A stretch of 64,000 nt of DNA. Origin: Brienomyrus brachyistius (taxonomy: Eukaryota; Chordata; Actinopteri; Osteoglossiformes; Mormyridae). The notes beneath the pieces were generated by a model, which saw nothing but the letters and a program-made list of their open reading frames with translations, was not told the origin of the DNA and searched no databases. The position numbers were made by a program, and so were the translations under genes. Positions 13,164-25,940 of the stretch are shown here, in pieces; the first letter of the stretch is position 1; each line of letters begins with the position of its first letter. The stretch is from positions 26,342,474 through 26,406,473 of the forward strand of contig NC_064540.1 of the NCBI RefSeq assembly GCF_023856365.1. Direction: 5' to 3'.

Positions 13164-13837
13164 CTCAGTAGCCACTTTATTGGATACACCTAGCTAGTTT
13201 CAGGGTGGACTGATTGCCTCCAGAACTACTTCGAGGGCAGATGAGTTCAGGTGCCTTTCTGCACACCACTGTTATACTGAGCCGATGTTTTGTACTTGAG
13301 GTCTTCGTTTCAGTTTAACAAGTTCGGCTGTTTTCCTTCGACCTCCCTCATTACTTTTCGCCAGCAGGACTGTTACTGAGTGGATGTTTTTCATTTATCT
13401 CACAATTCTGTGTAAACTGTAGACATTGTAGTGCATAAAAATCCCTGGAAGGTTGCTGAGATGCTGGAACTACCATGTCTTATACTAACAATCACACCAC
13501 TTTCATAGCCAGTTAGACTGGGCGTCTAGCCGTTCTGATGCTTATACAAACAGTGTCTAAACCTCTTGACCCTGTTTACATTCAGTTACAGCCATGTGAT
13601 TTGCTGTTTGGAACAGCAATCTGAGTTAACAAGCAGGCAGAGGTGGGAAGTTCAGGTCCAGGAAGTACAAATCCAGACCAAGGTTTTGTTTCAACCAACC
13701 AGTTGAGTTCACTGTGAACGTGACTCTTCATGGTCAGCTGGTTGGTTGAAACAAAACCTTGGTCTGTATTTGTCCTTTCTGACGGAACTTTCCACCTCTG
13801 CAAGCATGTGTACCTAATAAAGTGGCCAGTGAGTATA
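13164..13837. mobile_element. Non-autonomous inverted-repeat element widespread in fish
   Basis: The left end cactcagtagccactttatt and the right end aataaagtggccagtgagta are inverted repeats of about 30 bp with few mismatches. The interior (for example gtgtaaactgtagacattgt and the following gtagtgcataaaaatccctgg) matches a repeat I know from many fish genomes; I cannot name its superfamily with confidence. No clean target-site duplication. A hAT MITE has inserted at 13638-13800. Confidence 0.8.
13638..13800. mobile_element. hAT-type MITE (163 bp) nested in the older element
   Basis: The ends cagaggtggg and ttccacctctg are inverted repeats. Inside, ccaaggttttgtttcaacca is mirrored by tggttgaaacaaaaccttgg, so most of the element is a hairpin. 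Flanks caagcagg (13630-13637) and caagcatg (13801-13808) agree at 7 of 8 bases, the 8-bp duplication typical of hAT transposons. Confidence 0.9.
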
Positions 13838-16207
13838 AATGAAGTTTTTTTTAATTTTATTTTATTTTTGTGAGGCAAGTGAATAACTCATTGGATTATT
13901 TCTGCTTGGTTTTCCAAAGCATCCTCGAGGAAAAAAAAAATTGCCCCTTCTATCACCCTCCCAGTGCATGTTGTTCTGCCAAAGCCAGGTCAAGTTCGGA
14001 GCATCCTATCATGCAACTGTTAAAGTGTACCTGGGGATACATAAGAGGTGGCACAGAAACTGCAAAAGGACAGGTACCTTGCAGGCAGGTCACGGTGCCA
14101 GGGACACTGGCCTGTTTCCCAGGGACAAGAGGGTGCGAGACAGACCCATCCAAAAAGTCAAAGGGAACATTCAGGTCTTTCCTGTTCAAATTAATGGTAT
14201 TGCAAAAGTCAGAGTGTTTTATTTTATTCTGTCTCTAAAATAATGTCATTACACAGCTGTCAAAGTCTGATCACTCATTCATTCCCATTGTCCTACCAAC
14301 TGCCATTCTCATAGTAGTTCATTGGGCTGAACAATACCTCACAAGGGGGTGGGGGGGTGGCAACCCGGTATTTAAATTAAAATTTGTTCTACTCCTTGAA
14401 TATTCAATATTGTCTCAATTCTACCCAGATAATTGAATCCCTACTAGAAAATTACCATTGACAGAGATTCGAGAATCGTCCGTTCCTCATTTTGCATAAA
14501 TCAAGGGACCTTTTTTGTACTGTAAGTCTGGTATTGGAACAGGAATTGCGAAACTCGTTCAGAGGAGAGAATCACAGAGGAGAGTTCATCATGTGATGCT
14601 AATACTAGTCTAATATTAATTTGCCTGTAATTTTGAGGAAAGGAAGCTCGCCTAAGTGTCAGCAGAGGGAAAAAGCTATAAAGGAACTAGGTAATGTTTT
14701 GTCCTCTACAGTTGTTATGTCCGGTTCAGCGACGACTTTGTTCTGAGCCCTACTGCATTAAGCCCAAACAACAGCAGAGGTTCCTTGCCGCAGACAGACA
14801 CAGGCTTAGCATGTTTAATATCTTGGCAATGCTGTGGAGCACTGGAAAGCTATATCATAATGAATGCTCTGTCATCCGCCAACCCCGAATTTGTTGTAAG
14901 TGTAAAGTGCAAGTACAGACGAAGAAACTGAGAATTGGAAATTGGTTTAGTCTGTGCATTTTCACAGATTGCAGAGTGCCGCTAAGTGTGATCGCTTATA
15001 GATTTGCTTCAGAGTGCTTTTGTCATGGTTCATGCTAATGGGGTCCCAAGGGTTCAACCATTTTTAAAAATAAAGATCGAAATTGCACTATTGGCATAGG
15101 CCTTAATTGGCTAAATTTCGAATATATTGCATGACAGTGGAGCCAAACATCCCCAGAGAGCTATTTGACAATAATTAAAATGCACAGTTTTTTTCTTGGG
15201 ATTTAGATGGATGCTTTTGCTTCCGATGCTGCATTCTTTGTTTGCAGCTATAGTCTTGGTTTATTGAATGTATATAATCATGGTATTGTCTTTATCAATA
15301 TCAGCCAATGAAGCATAAAAGGCCTCTGGCAAAAGGCAGACAACCAATCAGCAGCATCCAAAGATCTGCAGGTAAACTCTCAGTTCATGATGGCCTCTTT
15401 TTGAAATGAGTAAAAGACTGAGTAGGGCATCGATTTCATTTATTAGCAGAGATGTGTATTGTCAAATATTAACCAGCCAAAGAAGAATAAAAATTGCTGT
15501 ACACAAACAATCAGTGTTACAAGCAATTGCTGTGTACAGTTTGTCCATCTTTTTAATTTTCAGTGTTTTTATGCCATATTTCCTTAGTGCCAAAACTTAT
15601 GCTAAAAAGATTTCAGTGGAAGGGAAACTTCGGCAGAATAATTATTTAATCATCTGAAACCGGGTGGATTTTTTTTGCCACAGAAATGCTCAGTCAGGAT
15701 TGTGCTTATCGCACAAGCAGCTTTGTTCAATCTGAAGATAACTAAGCCATAAAAATCCTCATGGATTCAGCTATGAAGGTCTTTGCTGCTGAATCCATAA
15801 TACCACCGCTTGTGCCAGTACGGTCGTTTCATTTCTGATTGGTTTGTCCCCTGTTGCCGTGCCACCCTCTGCACCGTTACATGCTGTGGCACACGATGAG
15901 CTTATGAAACTGGGCATCATATGATGAAAATTTACATGGTTTAGGGAACAACGGAGTGTCATCCCAGAGTCTGATAGTGACACAGGCAGTTTTTCACTGC
16001 AGTGCCTGTTGCTATGCTGATGTTGCGCATTGTTTTGTAAATGTTTTATAGAGAGGGAACACGTAGATCTGTCAAGGACTTTCTTGGGCAGGGGGTGGCT
16101 AAACTAGGATGCCAAGCATCACTTGCAAATGCTATTTCATCCTTTTAAAATTTTCTTTCTAGTACAATCAGGAGTCCATTGATGTCATAGTTTGTGAAGC
16201 ATTTGTT
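13838..16207. other. Intron sequence, no gene recognised
   Basis: Open frames up to 122 codons show no recognisable domain, splice context or family. No repeat identified. Confidence 0.5.
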
Positions 16208-16419
16208 CATGGGAGTTCTTACACAAAATGTTTTGAGAACAGAATGTCTCTCTGAAACAATCAGATTGTAGGAGAGGTGAGTCCCAGCAATTAGAGGAGG
16301 CAGGACCAACCAATCAGATATCTAGGCCCACCTCCTCTACAATCTGATTGATTATCTCTCTGAACCAATAATTTTTCATTCTGCCCTCAGAACATTTTTG
16401 TATAAGCAAAACTCCCATG
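16208..16419. mobile_element. Palindromic MITE, copy 1
   Basis: The ends catgggagtt and aactcccatg are inverted. Inside, tgttttgagaacagaatg is mirrored by cattctgccctcagaaca, and caatcagattgtaggagagg by cctctacaatctgattg. The same family recurs at 51544-51777. It has no coding capacity, and no clear target-site duplication was found. Confidence 0.8.
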
Positions 16420-16886
16420 AGAGGAGCATTTTCAGTCTTGTGTTTTAATGGGATCTTCTTCTCCTCTTCCTCTGTGACATATTCACTGTCTTTATCCTCG
16501 AAATCCTTGACATCCTTTTTTGCGAGGTTATTCTAGAACTACAAACCTATCTATATTTAGTTGATCCCATAATGATGAATCAGTTGGATTGATTAAATTA
16601 AATTGAAACCAACATTTCAACAAGATCATGATCTCATTCATCAAAGGTCTCCATTTAAGAGTTCGTCTCACAGGATAAACATAGATCTTCTTTACTCTTT
16701 TTCCCCTCATCTGTAAGCTCTCTGTTAATGTTATGTGGGTCGGATTTTATAAGTTTGAAATCTGTACATAGATGACTGATGGTTGTGACTTCCATTTGAT
16801 AAATGATATATGAGTCACACTGTTCAGAAAACAAAAAGCTAACATGGACTTTCTCATCACACTTTTGAGTAATTAATAAACAAATA
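16420..16886. other. Intron sequence, no feature recognised
   Basis: No repeat or exon seen. Confidence 0.5.
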
Positions 16887-16897
16887 GGAATTTAGGA

Positions 16898-17060
16898 GTT
16901 ACTAAATTGCTCGTAGGAGTGCATGTGTGAGTGAATAGTGTGTGAGTGTGCCCTGCAAAGGGCTGCCCCCCCATCCTGGGTTGTTCCCTGCCTCGTGCCC
17001 ATAGCTTCTGGGATAGCCTCCGATCTCCCCGCGACCCAGACGGATAAGCGGTGGATGGAT
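16898..17060 (+). mobile_element. 5'-truncated SINE with target-site duplication
   Basis: It begins inside the body (gttactaaattgctcgtagg) and runs to ggataagcggtggatggat. It is flanked by an 11-bp duplication, ggaatttagga, at 16887-16897 and 17061-17071. The promoter boxes are missing, so this copy was dead on arrival. Confidence 0.9.
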
Positions 17061-17071
17061 GGAATTTAGGA

Positions 17072-19199
17072 AACCATTTTATAGCAGGCCACGGTTGAGT
17101 GAAGACATGAAATGTATAGCTTAAAAAACAAGCCTGCGATGTGGCTTCCCATATCCCCTGTGCCAGCACACCCGTCAGCTTCCCTCGCGACGGATCAGAG
17201 AGCAACGTGCCATTCCTGGTACGCCGGCTAAATTAGACTGTTTGTGCACATTAGGCATGTGAGACAGGGAGAAAGAGACAGTTTTCAGGCAGAAATTGGC
17301 TCTTTTTGGCTCTGATTCTGATGCTGAATATGAACCTGCCCTGGGAACTGGGCACTGGCTGCAAAGATCAAGTGCTGCTCGATACCCCAGAGAATTTGCT
17401 AAACTAAGAATTTATACCCATGGTTACAGAGATCAAGAGATGCTGTTCTTTTACTCTTGAACAATGCGCTCAGTGTCTGCCACTTCAGTGTCATCCTCTT
17501 CAGTAAGTTGGTGAAACTGCTGTGACTTCAAGGCTACGGTGGTTCTCCATCCTTCCATTACCTGTGACTGAGTGGGGGAGGTAGGTGTAGGTGGTATACA
17601 GGCCAGAACCAGGTCAGCATCACTTCCAAGGTTAAAATGCATTGCAGCCAACTAACAGGCTGTGACCTTTACAGTACCCCATGGGGCAGGGGCTGGGGTG
17701 AAGTCATGTTTACCCGAGCAGCAGGGGCGTCTTTTGATGGTACCGCTGCAGCTTGGGAGGTCTGTCGCTATGGCCGTCACCAGCGCCCATTCACGGGACC
17801 AATCCTCCACACTTCCTCCCTCCGGAGGTTCTCCATAGAGCTCAATCACACAGTAGGACCAGAACAATGCATTCCATTTTTCCAGTAGAATGTGGCAACT
17901 CCATGGAGATTTCGGTAAAGGTTAGAATATTTCTTTGAAGGTTCTTATACATAGGGTACTACAGAAGGAGGTATAGTTGTTAACAAAAGATTGAGGTCGT
18001 GGGACATTCTTCCATAACTGCTTATGGCATACAGAGATGTAGCGAGCATGAAGTTTATCCCCAGAAGAACAGGGCATGAGGCATATGAATCCATCACACA
18101 TTCCATGAGCAATTTAGAGTGACATAGGGAGACCCTTGACCAAGATCAAAGCCTCCATCCTCCCCAGCACCATATGTTTTCCAGTAAAATCTCCAGTTAT
18201 ATATCTGGATGAATTTGAGTGACCAGAGAATCCATGCCAGGGAGGACACTTTGAGTTACATCAGATTTTACAAACTGCATTAAAACTGAAATGCTCCTGT
18301 GCTTCACTAAATGATTCAGTTATTCTTCTGCTTTGACTGGTTTGTTTTTAACTGAAACACTCATCCAGCTGTTTCACATTAATATTTGCGACATATGCGT
18401 CATTATAGGAGACTGATCGATCAGCACACAGCAAGAACTCGGTGTTTCCAAATCCTGTCCCAGCTCAAAGCGTATGTATGGTGCGGGTAGCAGCAAATCT
18501 CTTCAGCATGGACTCAATTCAAAAACCAGACCCCAAGCACAAATCAGTGGATGGCCACCAGCACAAATTGTATCAGAAGAAAAAAAGATGTGAGAACTAG
18601 TTAAAAGATTAACAATCAGCTAGGAGTTCTTGTTAAGTCCACTAGGAGCTTAGATTTTTTTCATGATTGGTAAATGAATAGCAAACAATAGGAAGATAAT
18701 AGGGCAGATACATATGTAGGGAACAAAAGGATAAAAATGGGGTATCAAGCGTATTGTCTGAGATCCTTTTAACACCAGTATTCGTCATGTCCATCACTTG
18801 TAAACCCGGAAGGTCAAACATGACTGCATTTTACTATCTATCAACCCTGGCTGCCTTGTTTAAGGTTGGCAATCACGTGCTTCCTTTATTCAGCAGAAAT
18901 GAACATTTTGAAAGAAGCTGCATCTGTTGTGCTTTTAAGATGTCAGCAAAAAAAATCATCAAAGAAAAATCTCTACATCTCTAAAATCTAGACGAATAGT
19001 AGATCTTGGATTCTGTAGTTTAACAGTATTTCCAAAAGAGTACTTTCAAAGTTTTATAGAGCACATAAAAGAAAGTGAAATTTGAACAATCATTGTGTGC
19101 TTTTGATTGACAAATTATTTTTGCGTAAGATCAAAAAAAAAAAATCCCCACTTTTCCTGCCATGTTAAAAGGTTAACACAAGTATAAGTGCAATTGTGT
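17072..19199. other. Intron sequence, no gene recognised
   Basis: Short open frames only. Nothing recognisable. Confidence 0.5.
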
Positions 19200-19960
19200 A
19201 ATAACGTTCCACATCAGGCATTGCTCAGAACTCTCCCAAAAGTGTTCAGTTTGGCTGAGGACTGACAAATAGTGGAATATGGTTTGAATTTGTTACATAC
19301 TTATCAAACCCAATCAGTGACCATTTGTTTCCCTTAGATGGAGGCATTGTCATGTTGGAAGATTACGCTTCCATCACAAAGGAAATTATGCACCATAGGA
19401 CAATAAGAATGGCTCACTATCTGTTGTCTTTTACTTTGCCCTCAAAGGGAACGTGAGGACATAGAGTATGGCATGAAAATGCCCCCCCCCCCCACAACAC
19501 CGCAGAAAAGCCAGAGCCCCTCACAGTGAGAAACAAACACTTGAGTCTGTAGGATTCTTTTGGCAAGTGCTGCATGAGTACTTGGGCATTTGTTGAGAAG
19601 AGGGTTAAGGATGACTCATCTGACCATATGACTTCCCCGCCACCCACTGCTCTGTAGACCACTGCCTGTGTTATTTGCACCAACAATATGTTTTAGGTGC
19701 AATAAAGGGTTTCCGCACTGCAGTCCAACCACAGTATCCCGCTCTATGAAGTTCAAGAGTCTGTACTTGATAAATGTGCCAGCTCACACACTGGGTTTAT
19801 ATTTGCACTCAACTTGTTCTATGTTCCTAAACCAATTCACGGACATCGCAGTCGAGGAGTATTCACTCCATCCACAATTGCCCCTAGCCGATGATGTCTT
19901 TCTCTCAGGTTTCCATATCATTACCTTAAGCCTCTGTTCCTTGTGAAATGTCAGAAAGCT
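19200..19960 (-). pseudogene. Tc1-like transposase fossil, copy 1
   Basis: Read on the - strand, the frame around 19626-19609 gives VIWSDESS, then TLF and KESY, as in Tc1/mariner transposases, where the first catalytic aspartate sits in WSDES. Further on, 19365-19340 gives FQHDNAS, the block of the second aspartate. The region of the final glutamate is not readable. Stops, frameshifts and a C run at 19482-19493 break the gene. A related copy lies at 25460-27575. No terminal inverted repeats were identified. Confidence 0.8.
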
Positions 19961-20002
19961 AAGTATTTCCATAATAGAAACTCACATTTACTAGTTTTAA
20001 CA

Positions 20003-20175
20003 GATGCTTTTGTCCCAAGTTGCAGGCATGTGAGGATCAGAGAGCACGGTCTGCCAGTCCCTAGGGCAGATGGGGTTATGGGTCTTGCTCAGTGGCCTGC
20101 CAGTGAAATAGCTCTGTCAACCATGGGATGCAACCCTGGAAAACTTCCAGTTCCAGTCCTGAACCACACTGTCAC
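20003..20175 (+). repeat. Old fish interspersed repeat fragment
   Basis: gatgcttttgtcccaagttg opens it, and tgggtcttgctcagtggcc follows downstream, in the order of the same abundant fish repeat class as 1683-1835 (gcttttgtccaaagcgac ... ccttgctcaagggcc), recalled from memory. Diverged. Confidence 0.5.
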
Positions 20176-23100
20176 AAAAGCATGTCCAACTGTTCGCTTT
20201 TCTCTTAAAGTCACTGCAATATCTTCTTGGAGTGATGGAACAATGGGATTATCCAGCTACCCTGAAACTATTACAATGTGTAAGAAGCTGATATTATTAT
20301 TCTTGATATTCCTTGGTATTCATAAATAGTTTCCTTTGACAGGTGTACCTCACTCTCACACTTACTGTCTCACAGAGTCCCCATTAATTACAACCTCATA
20401 TGCTTGTTAACTATACACATCCTTTACTCATTCATATGTGCCTTTGCACAAAAACATAGACATCAGCATTCCTGGTGGCCATAAGCCCAAGTAAATTTGT
20501 CTTTCTACCCTGAGGAGATGTCCTATTCTTAAAGAATGTAGATGCAAGTAAAGGGCCTCAACTTCAGCATGGTGTATTGAATTCCGGCCCCTAATGACTG
20601 GAAAAATTATTCTTAGAATAAACTCTCTTGTGTTGGATTGCCATTTTAAACAACACAGCTCAACCAATACATTGGGTTACTGACAGAGAGAAATATTCCA
20701 TGAACTGCTTGTATTTTCGTTTCTTACATACTGCACTCACACTACATTACACCACTTTGTCTTGCTTGCCTAACATATTATGTGTTTCTTTTACACAATT
20801 ACCAATAACATAATCATCGAGCAGCATTATATATATACGTAAGTTACCGCTAGATTGATTAACCTAAACACATTTGCAATGCAATAAGTGACATCATGAA
20901 AATTTAAGTGACAAAATTATTTACTAAACAACGAAATCCTTTGCGTGCCAGGAGCCGCTTTCATAAGTAACACATGGGGTAATAAGGGACTTTAAAGGCA
21001 TGTGTGCCTTGGCGTTTCATGCCAAAGACCTAATCCTATCCAACTGCGTTCCAGACACGTGCCCAGCTGTTCACCACAGCCGTGCCACCCTAGATATGCA
21101 TGGTGACCCAAAAGCTCACTGACTGACATTTAGAATGTATTGCTATATTACTGTCTACAGCCACCATGAATTAATGTTAGCTGTATCTAAAAGGATTATG
21201 TTTCTGGTGAGAATAACCGTGTTCTGTCATTACATTATGCGGTTATACAGTATTATTAGTTTAATTTTCATTTTTATTACCTTTTACGCAGACTTATACC
21301 AGTAAGTTAATTATTGTGTTATTATAAGAAAAAATGTTATATTTTCACACGATATTACATTGCATGCATGCTCCCTGGTAACTTCAGTCTAAATTGCTTC
21401 AACTATTGTCCAAAGCCTCTGCAGTAGAAGTATCAATACTGTAACTTCCTTAAAGTAATTATGCCAAAGCCGTGCTGCACTATCTAGCAGATTGGTTTCG
21501 TTTTAAGTTAATGTTTCCTAAATTAAGTTTCACTCCTAATGGAGCGCAAAAGCAAATACTGCAATTAGTGCAGTTTTACAGGGTACTGAGAGACAAAAAA
21601 GAGAGAGTAACCAATGAGGTTATAAGGGTCCCGGGGGGTTCAAGGCGAAAATTTAATCCCTGACCATCCTGACATCAGAAGTGAAGTTCTAGCCTTTATT
21701 TAGCCATCTTGCTGGAGTCTGAATCCTCCTCTGTTAATGAGATTTGGTCTGTTACTTCTGAAGCATAACCTTCTAATTTATAATCTAAACTTCAGATATA
21801 CCAAAACACATTCATTCTTATTTATTTATGCATGAATGGATGAATAATACTTGAAAATAGTCCCCTACAAGCAGCACACAATGCAACTTAATTTGTGGAG
21901 ATTAATTGGGTGAAAAAAAGACTTAAATCAATTATTTAATTTGTCTTCAGGCCATGAAATAAAAAAGCTCCCAACTGAAAAAAACTTCTTTGTCCTGGTG
22001 AATTTCACCAACATTTGTCTGCTAGAAGTTTTGTCAATGTCACCAATGTTGTCAGGATCGTTTGGTACTCAAGTAAAAGTGTGGTGGGAGCCTTTCAAGT
22101 GGGACGTTAGCAGGAAATTATTTTGTTTACAAGGCACAATATCACCCATGTCAGCATGATCAACCTTATCCGACATGTACAAAGCAAGGGGGATGGTTTT
22201 GGCTGCCCTGGTGTCACACAGCCTATGGGTCCTCAGTCGCAAGGTCAATTTTGACGGCAGCAAGAGCCATTAATCCTAAATGTTGGCAAAGATGCTGTTA
22301 GCTGGAAGTTGGTGTTTACTACATCGAGCGAATAACAGAAAAAATGCTCTGCAGCTGTTCTCATTGTTAGCCATTAGATATACTGACAGCTTCTCTCCTA
22401 TACTGTAAGCGTAGAATCATTCCTTTGAAGTCTGCAGGAGGAGGACAGGTTCAAATTACGGAGTGCACAGAGGCTTAGAGCTCTCTTCTTACCTTGTTAA
22501 TTGTGGTTGGGTCTGGCCCCAAAGATCTGTGAATATATTGATGCCTCCCAAAATAGAATTACCTTAGCTCTGGACCCTACGACAATATCTGAATGAGCAA
22601 TTATTGAAAGTGAATGAGTGTCAGCTAAAGGTGGCTTCAGAAAATCACCAACATAAACACTGTGTGGTCTTTTACAATCCATGGAGCTGGAATCTGAAGC
22701 ACTGTGCCATCTTTTAGCAGCCAGGAAGCCAGGAAATGTATAAAACCTACAAAACCATATTTGTGTGCTGACAGGTAGCTAGTTGTTGTCAGTCTCACCT
22801 CCAGTTCAGCATGCAGTACCTAGTGAGGGAACAACTACTATCTTTTCCCTCAATTTTAAGTGATTCCACTAGCTCAGATTCCTCTCTTGCTTTTTGTTCA
22901 TTCACTATTCTTACAGTTTCTCTTCCATAATGCCCTTTGACATTATCCCTCTCTGACACTAACAATCTACCTTCTGTTTTCCGAAATGAAAGTTGGGTCT
23001 GTTCATTTAATCTCCAAGCAGACTTGAACAATAGCAGGTGTTATATAATTCACAGACTATCTTCCTTTCTGTTTTATTCTAACTCCGTTGTATCGGTTAT

Positions 23101-25459
23101 GCCATTTTGTGCTTCTTTCATTATGTGCATTATTTTTGTTGCATGCATCAAGTTCAATCTGTTCTCCATGGTGCTCATTCAGGTGCACGCAAGTCTTCTT
23201 ATACTCTTAAGCCAATCCCTATCCGTTAATTCTGATCCAATTTAATCAACACAGCCTTAGCATCCGATTAATTTTCATTAAAGTAGTGAGACCCACCAAT
23301 TACATATGTTAATCTGGTGGCCCCGGCCAATTGGGTAGTCAGCTAGAGAGCCCAGAAGTGGTGTAGAAATTCACCATTAATTACCAGAGAGTGCAAAAGC
23401 AAACAGGGGTATTGCAGATTTTTTTGCTACAGTGTAGATTTTGTACATGTAGCTTATCTGAGAGAAACTGAGACTGAGAATATGAAGAAAAAAAGAGAAT
23501 ATTTCAATAAATAATACCAAAGCTCTTTCACTTAAAAATGCATGCAGAGAATAAGAATATGAAGAGTTCTCTCATGAAAACACCTACTCACAGATTCACA
23601 GCACCTTGCAATACTTTACCAAGTAGACCTGTACTCTAGCAAAAAATCTGCAAGAAATAATGCCTACTGTACTGTATAAATGTAGGAGTAGTTTGATATC
23701 CCAGGTCTCCCAGCTGCCTCTAGACACCCAAAATGCAAACCAGTGAAACGATAATGAAACGTCTATATGCAGAAATGTATGTTTGCTTATACTGTATATT
23801 CTTCTGTCATTTTGCATTGTACGTTTTCTCTCCTGAATTATAAATGGATCTATAGATGGAGTTAAACATTTAATGTCACTGGAGGTTAAGTCACTCCATG
23901 AACTTAACATATTTTGCTCCAAAGAATACATGGAAAAAAGACAAAATACAGACAGAACTGACAGAGTTAAATGGGAAAAAATAAATCATCCCAGCTTCCA
24001 AAGGCTTCGGGCACCTTTTTTTATTTAACCAGGGGTTGAATTGGATATTGAAATTGAAAGAGTATGTCTTATTAATTATGCAACATGTTAATTTAGAGGG
24101 TGGCAGGGCAAGGCAGATAATGGAGTGGGGCCCGTTTCTTGGCTATAGGAGCACAGAATATGGAACGATAAGCTCTGGACTATTTTGTTGATGATGTGTA
24201 CGTATCCATGTGCCTCTATGATCTGTTCCACCGCAATCCATTCAACACATTCCTTTTCTATGGATTCACAAAGGATCTCTTATGATCTCACTGTATCCTG
24301 AAATCAATATTTTAAGACGCTCCTGAAGTGAGATGATGTTAAGGGACATCAAGGTGGGTAGCGAATTTGACTCAGATTTACTGCTGGTTTTACATACTTT
24401 TAGCTGAATCTCAGATTTTTTGCTCTGTGCCTCTTTCGGGGTTTTGTGGTGCTGAAGTCCAGATGTCACATGTGGTGCTTTTTTCTCTGTTACCTTTTTC
24501 TGTACCTTATATTTATAATCAATGTTCTCCTCGTGTTGGCAGAATTCAAGAAGGTTTGCTTTGCCGTCTAGCATGCAAAAATATTCAGTATTTACATATC
24601 TAAAGTCTGCACACTATTTATGAATAAGTCTTCATTTGCATACCTCTCATGCTATGATGAGGAACACATTCAAAGTTACATTTAGTGGAACAATTTGTAG
24701 GATCTCAAGTTTTCGAACTAGGAATAGCATGATCTTCTCCAACTTTATAGGCATTCCCTTGTCTTCTTAGAAATTTAGATTTTTTATTTTTGCTAAGAGC
24801 TATTAAACATCAGACTTAACGGATCTCATCTTTGTGGCTGAGCCAAATTAACTCTTCAATGGTTAAGGCATTGAATGTGGTTCGGATATAACATGAATAG
24901 GTTTTGCATTTCTGGTCTCATCACCCAGATACTCCAAAGATCTTCCTTTGTCTTCACTGTTTCTGTCTTCACATTTGAAGGGTGTGAAAGCAATTCGGTT
25001 TATTTTAGTTGCAACTTTTTGAAATACCTTAGAGCGGTAGGAGTTATTAAAGGTAAAATGTTAACAAGGTAAAAGTGAAATTCTTTTCCGTACAACACAT
25101 AATTTAAAACATTAAAGAATAAGAACAGATCATAATAACTCAACACATCCGTAATTTTGTGAGATTTCTTTAAAGTAACCAAGATTTCAAGCCTGGTGAG
25201 GAGCTTACTGAACAGAGGGCATCTTTATTATTAGTATAGAATTTTATTTTAATAATGAGCAATATTACAAAAGTTCTGTGCAAAAATCTGTAAATCTTTT
25301 AAATGTTGTTTCATGGCTATGAGACTCTTTGAAGTATATGAAAACATAAATCTCACTGGAAAATAGGCAAAAAGGGGGAGACAATATTAAATTCATTTAA
25401 AACATAATTTTTGTCTTCTTTCATGCAAGATGAATTTCCAACCGCCACTGAACTAACAA
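20176..25459. other. Intron sequence, no gene recognised
   Basis: AT-rich, with short open frames (up to 111 codons) lacking recognisable motifs. No repeat confidently identified. Confidence 0.5.
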
Positions 25460-25940
25460 GGAAACGCCGATAAAAAGCATCTTCATTGGATTTAATGTGA
25501 TTTGGCATGTATTCCACAAGGGTCATGGCACGTCATTGGACCACAGAATGAATGTCATGACCCTAAATGGCTTTGTACATATTGTCGTTTACCTTGCCCA
25601 CTAAAGGGTTGACTTGGCATAAATCACGCCAGGAAATTCAATCCACATAAGTCGCCAGAACAGTTGACTACAGGAAACAAGTCCTCAAGCTTGTAGGCTT
25701 CCTGTGGTTAGTGCCCCACAGGTACTTGTTGAGTACAGGGTGTGGGATGACTCATCGGACCATATGACATCTTCCCCCCACAGCTCAGCAGACTGCTGCC
25801 TGTATTCCTTTTGCCAACAGTATGTTTTAAGTGTAATAAAGGGTTTCTGCTCTACTGTACACAGTAGCATAATAGTCCATGGTATCTCTCTCTGTGAAGG
25901 TCAATGGTCTACACTTGATGAAATTTCCAGGTCACACACT

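Noticed and set aside
14694..15038. 114-codon open frame as a possible gene
   Set aside because: No family resemblance; its cysteines show no spaced motif.
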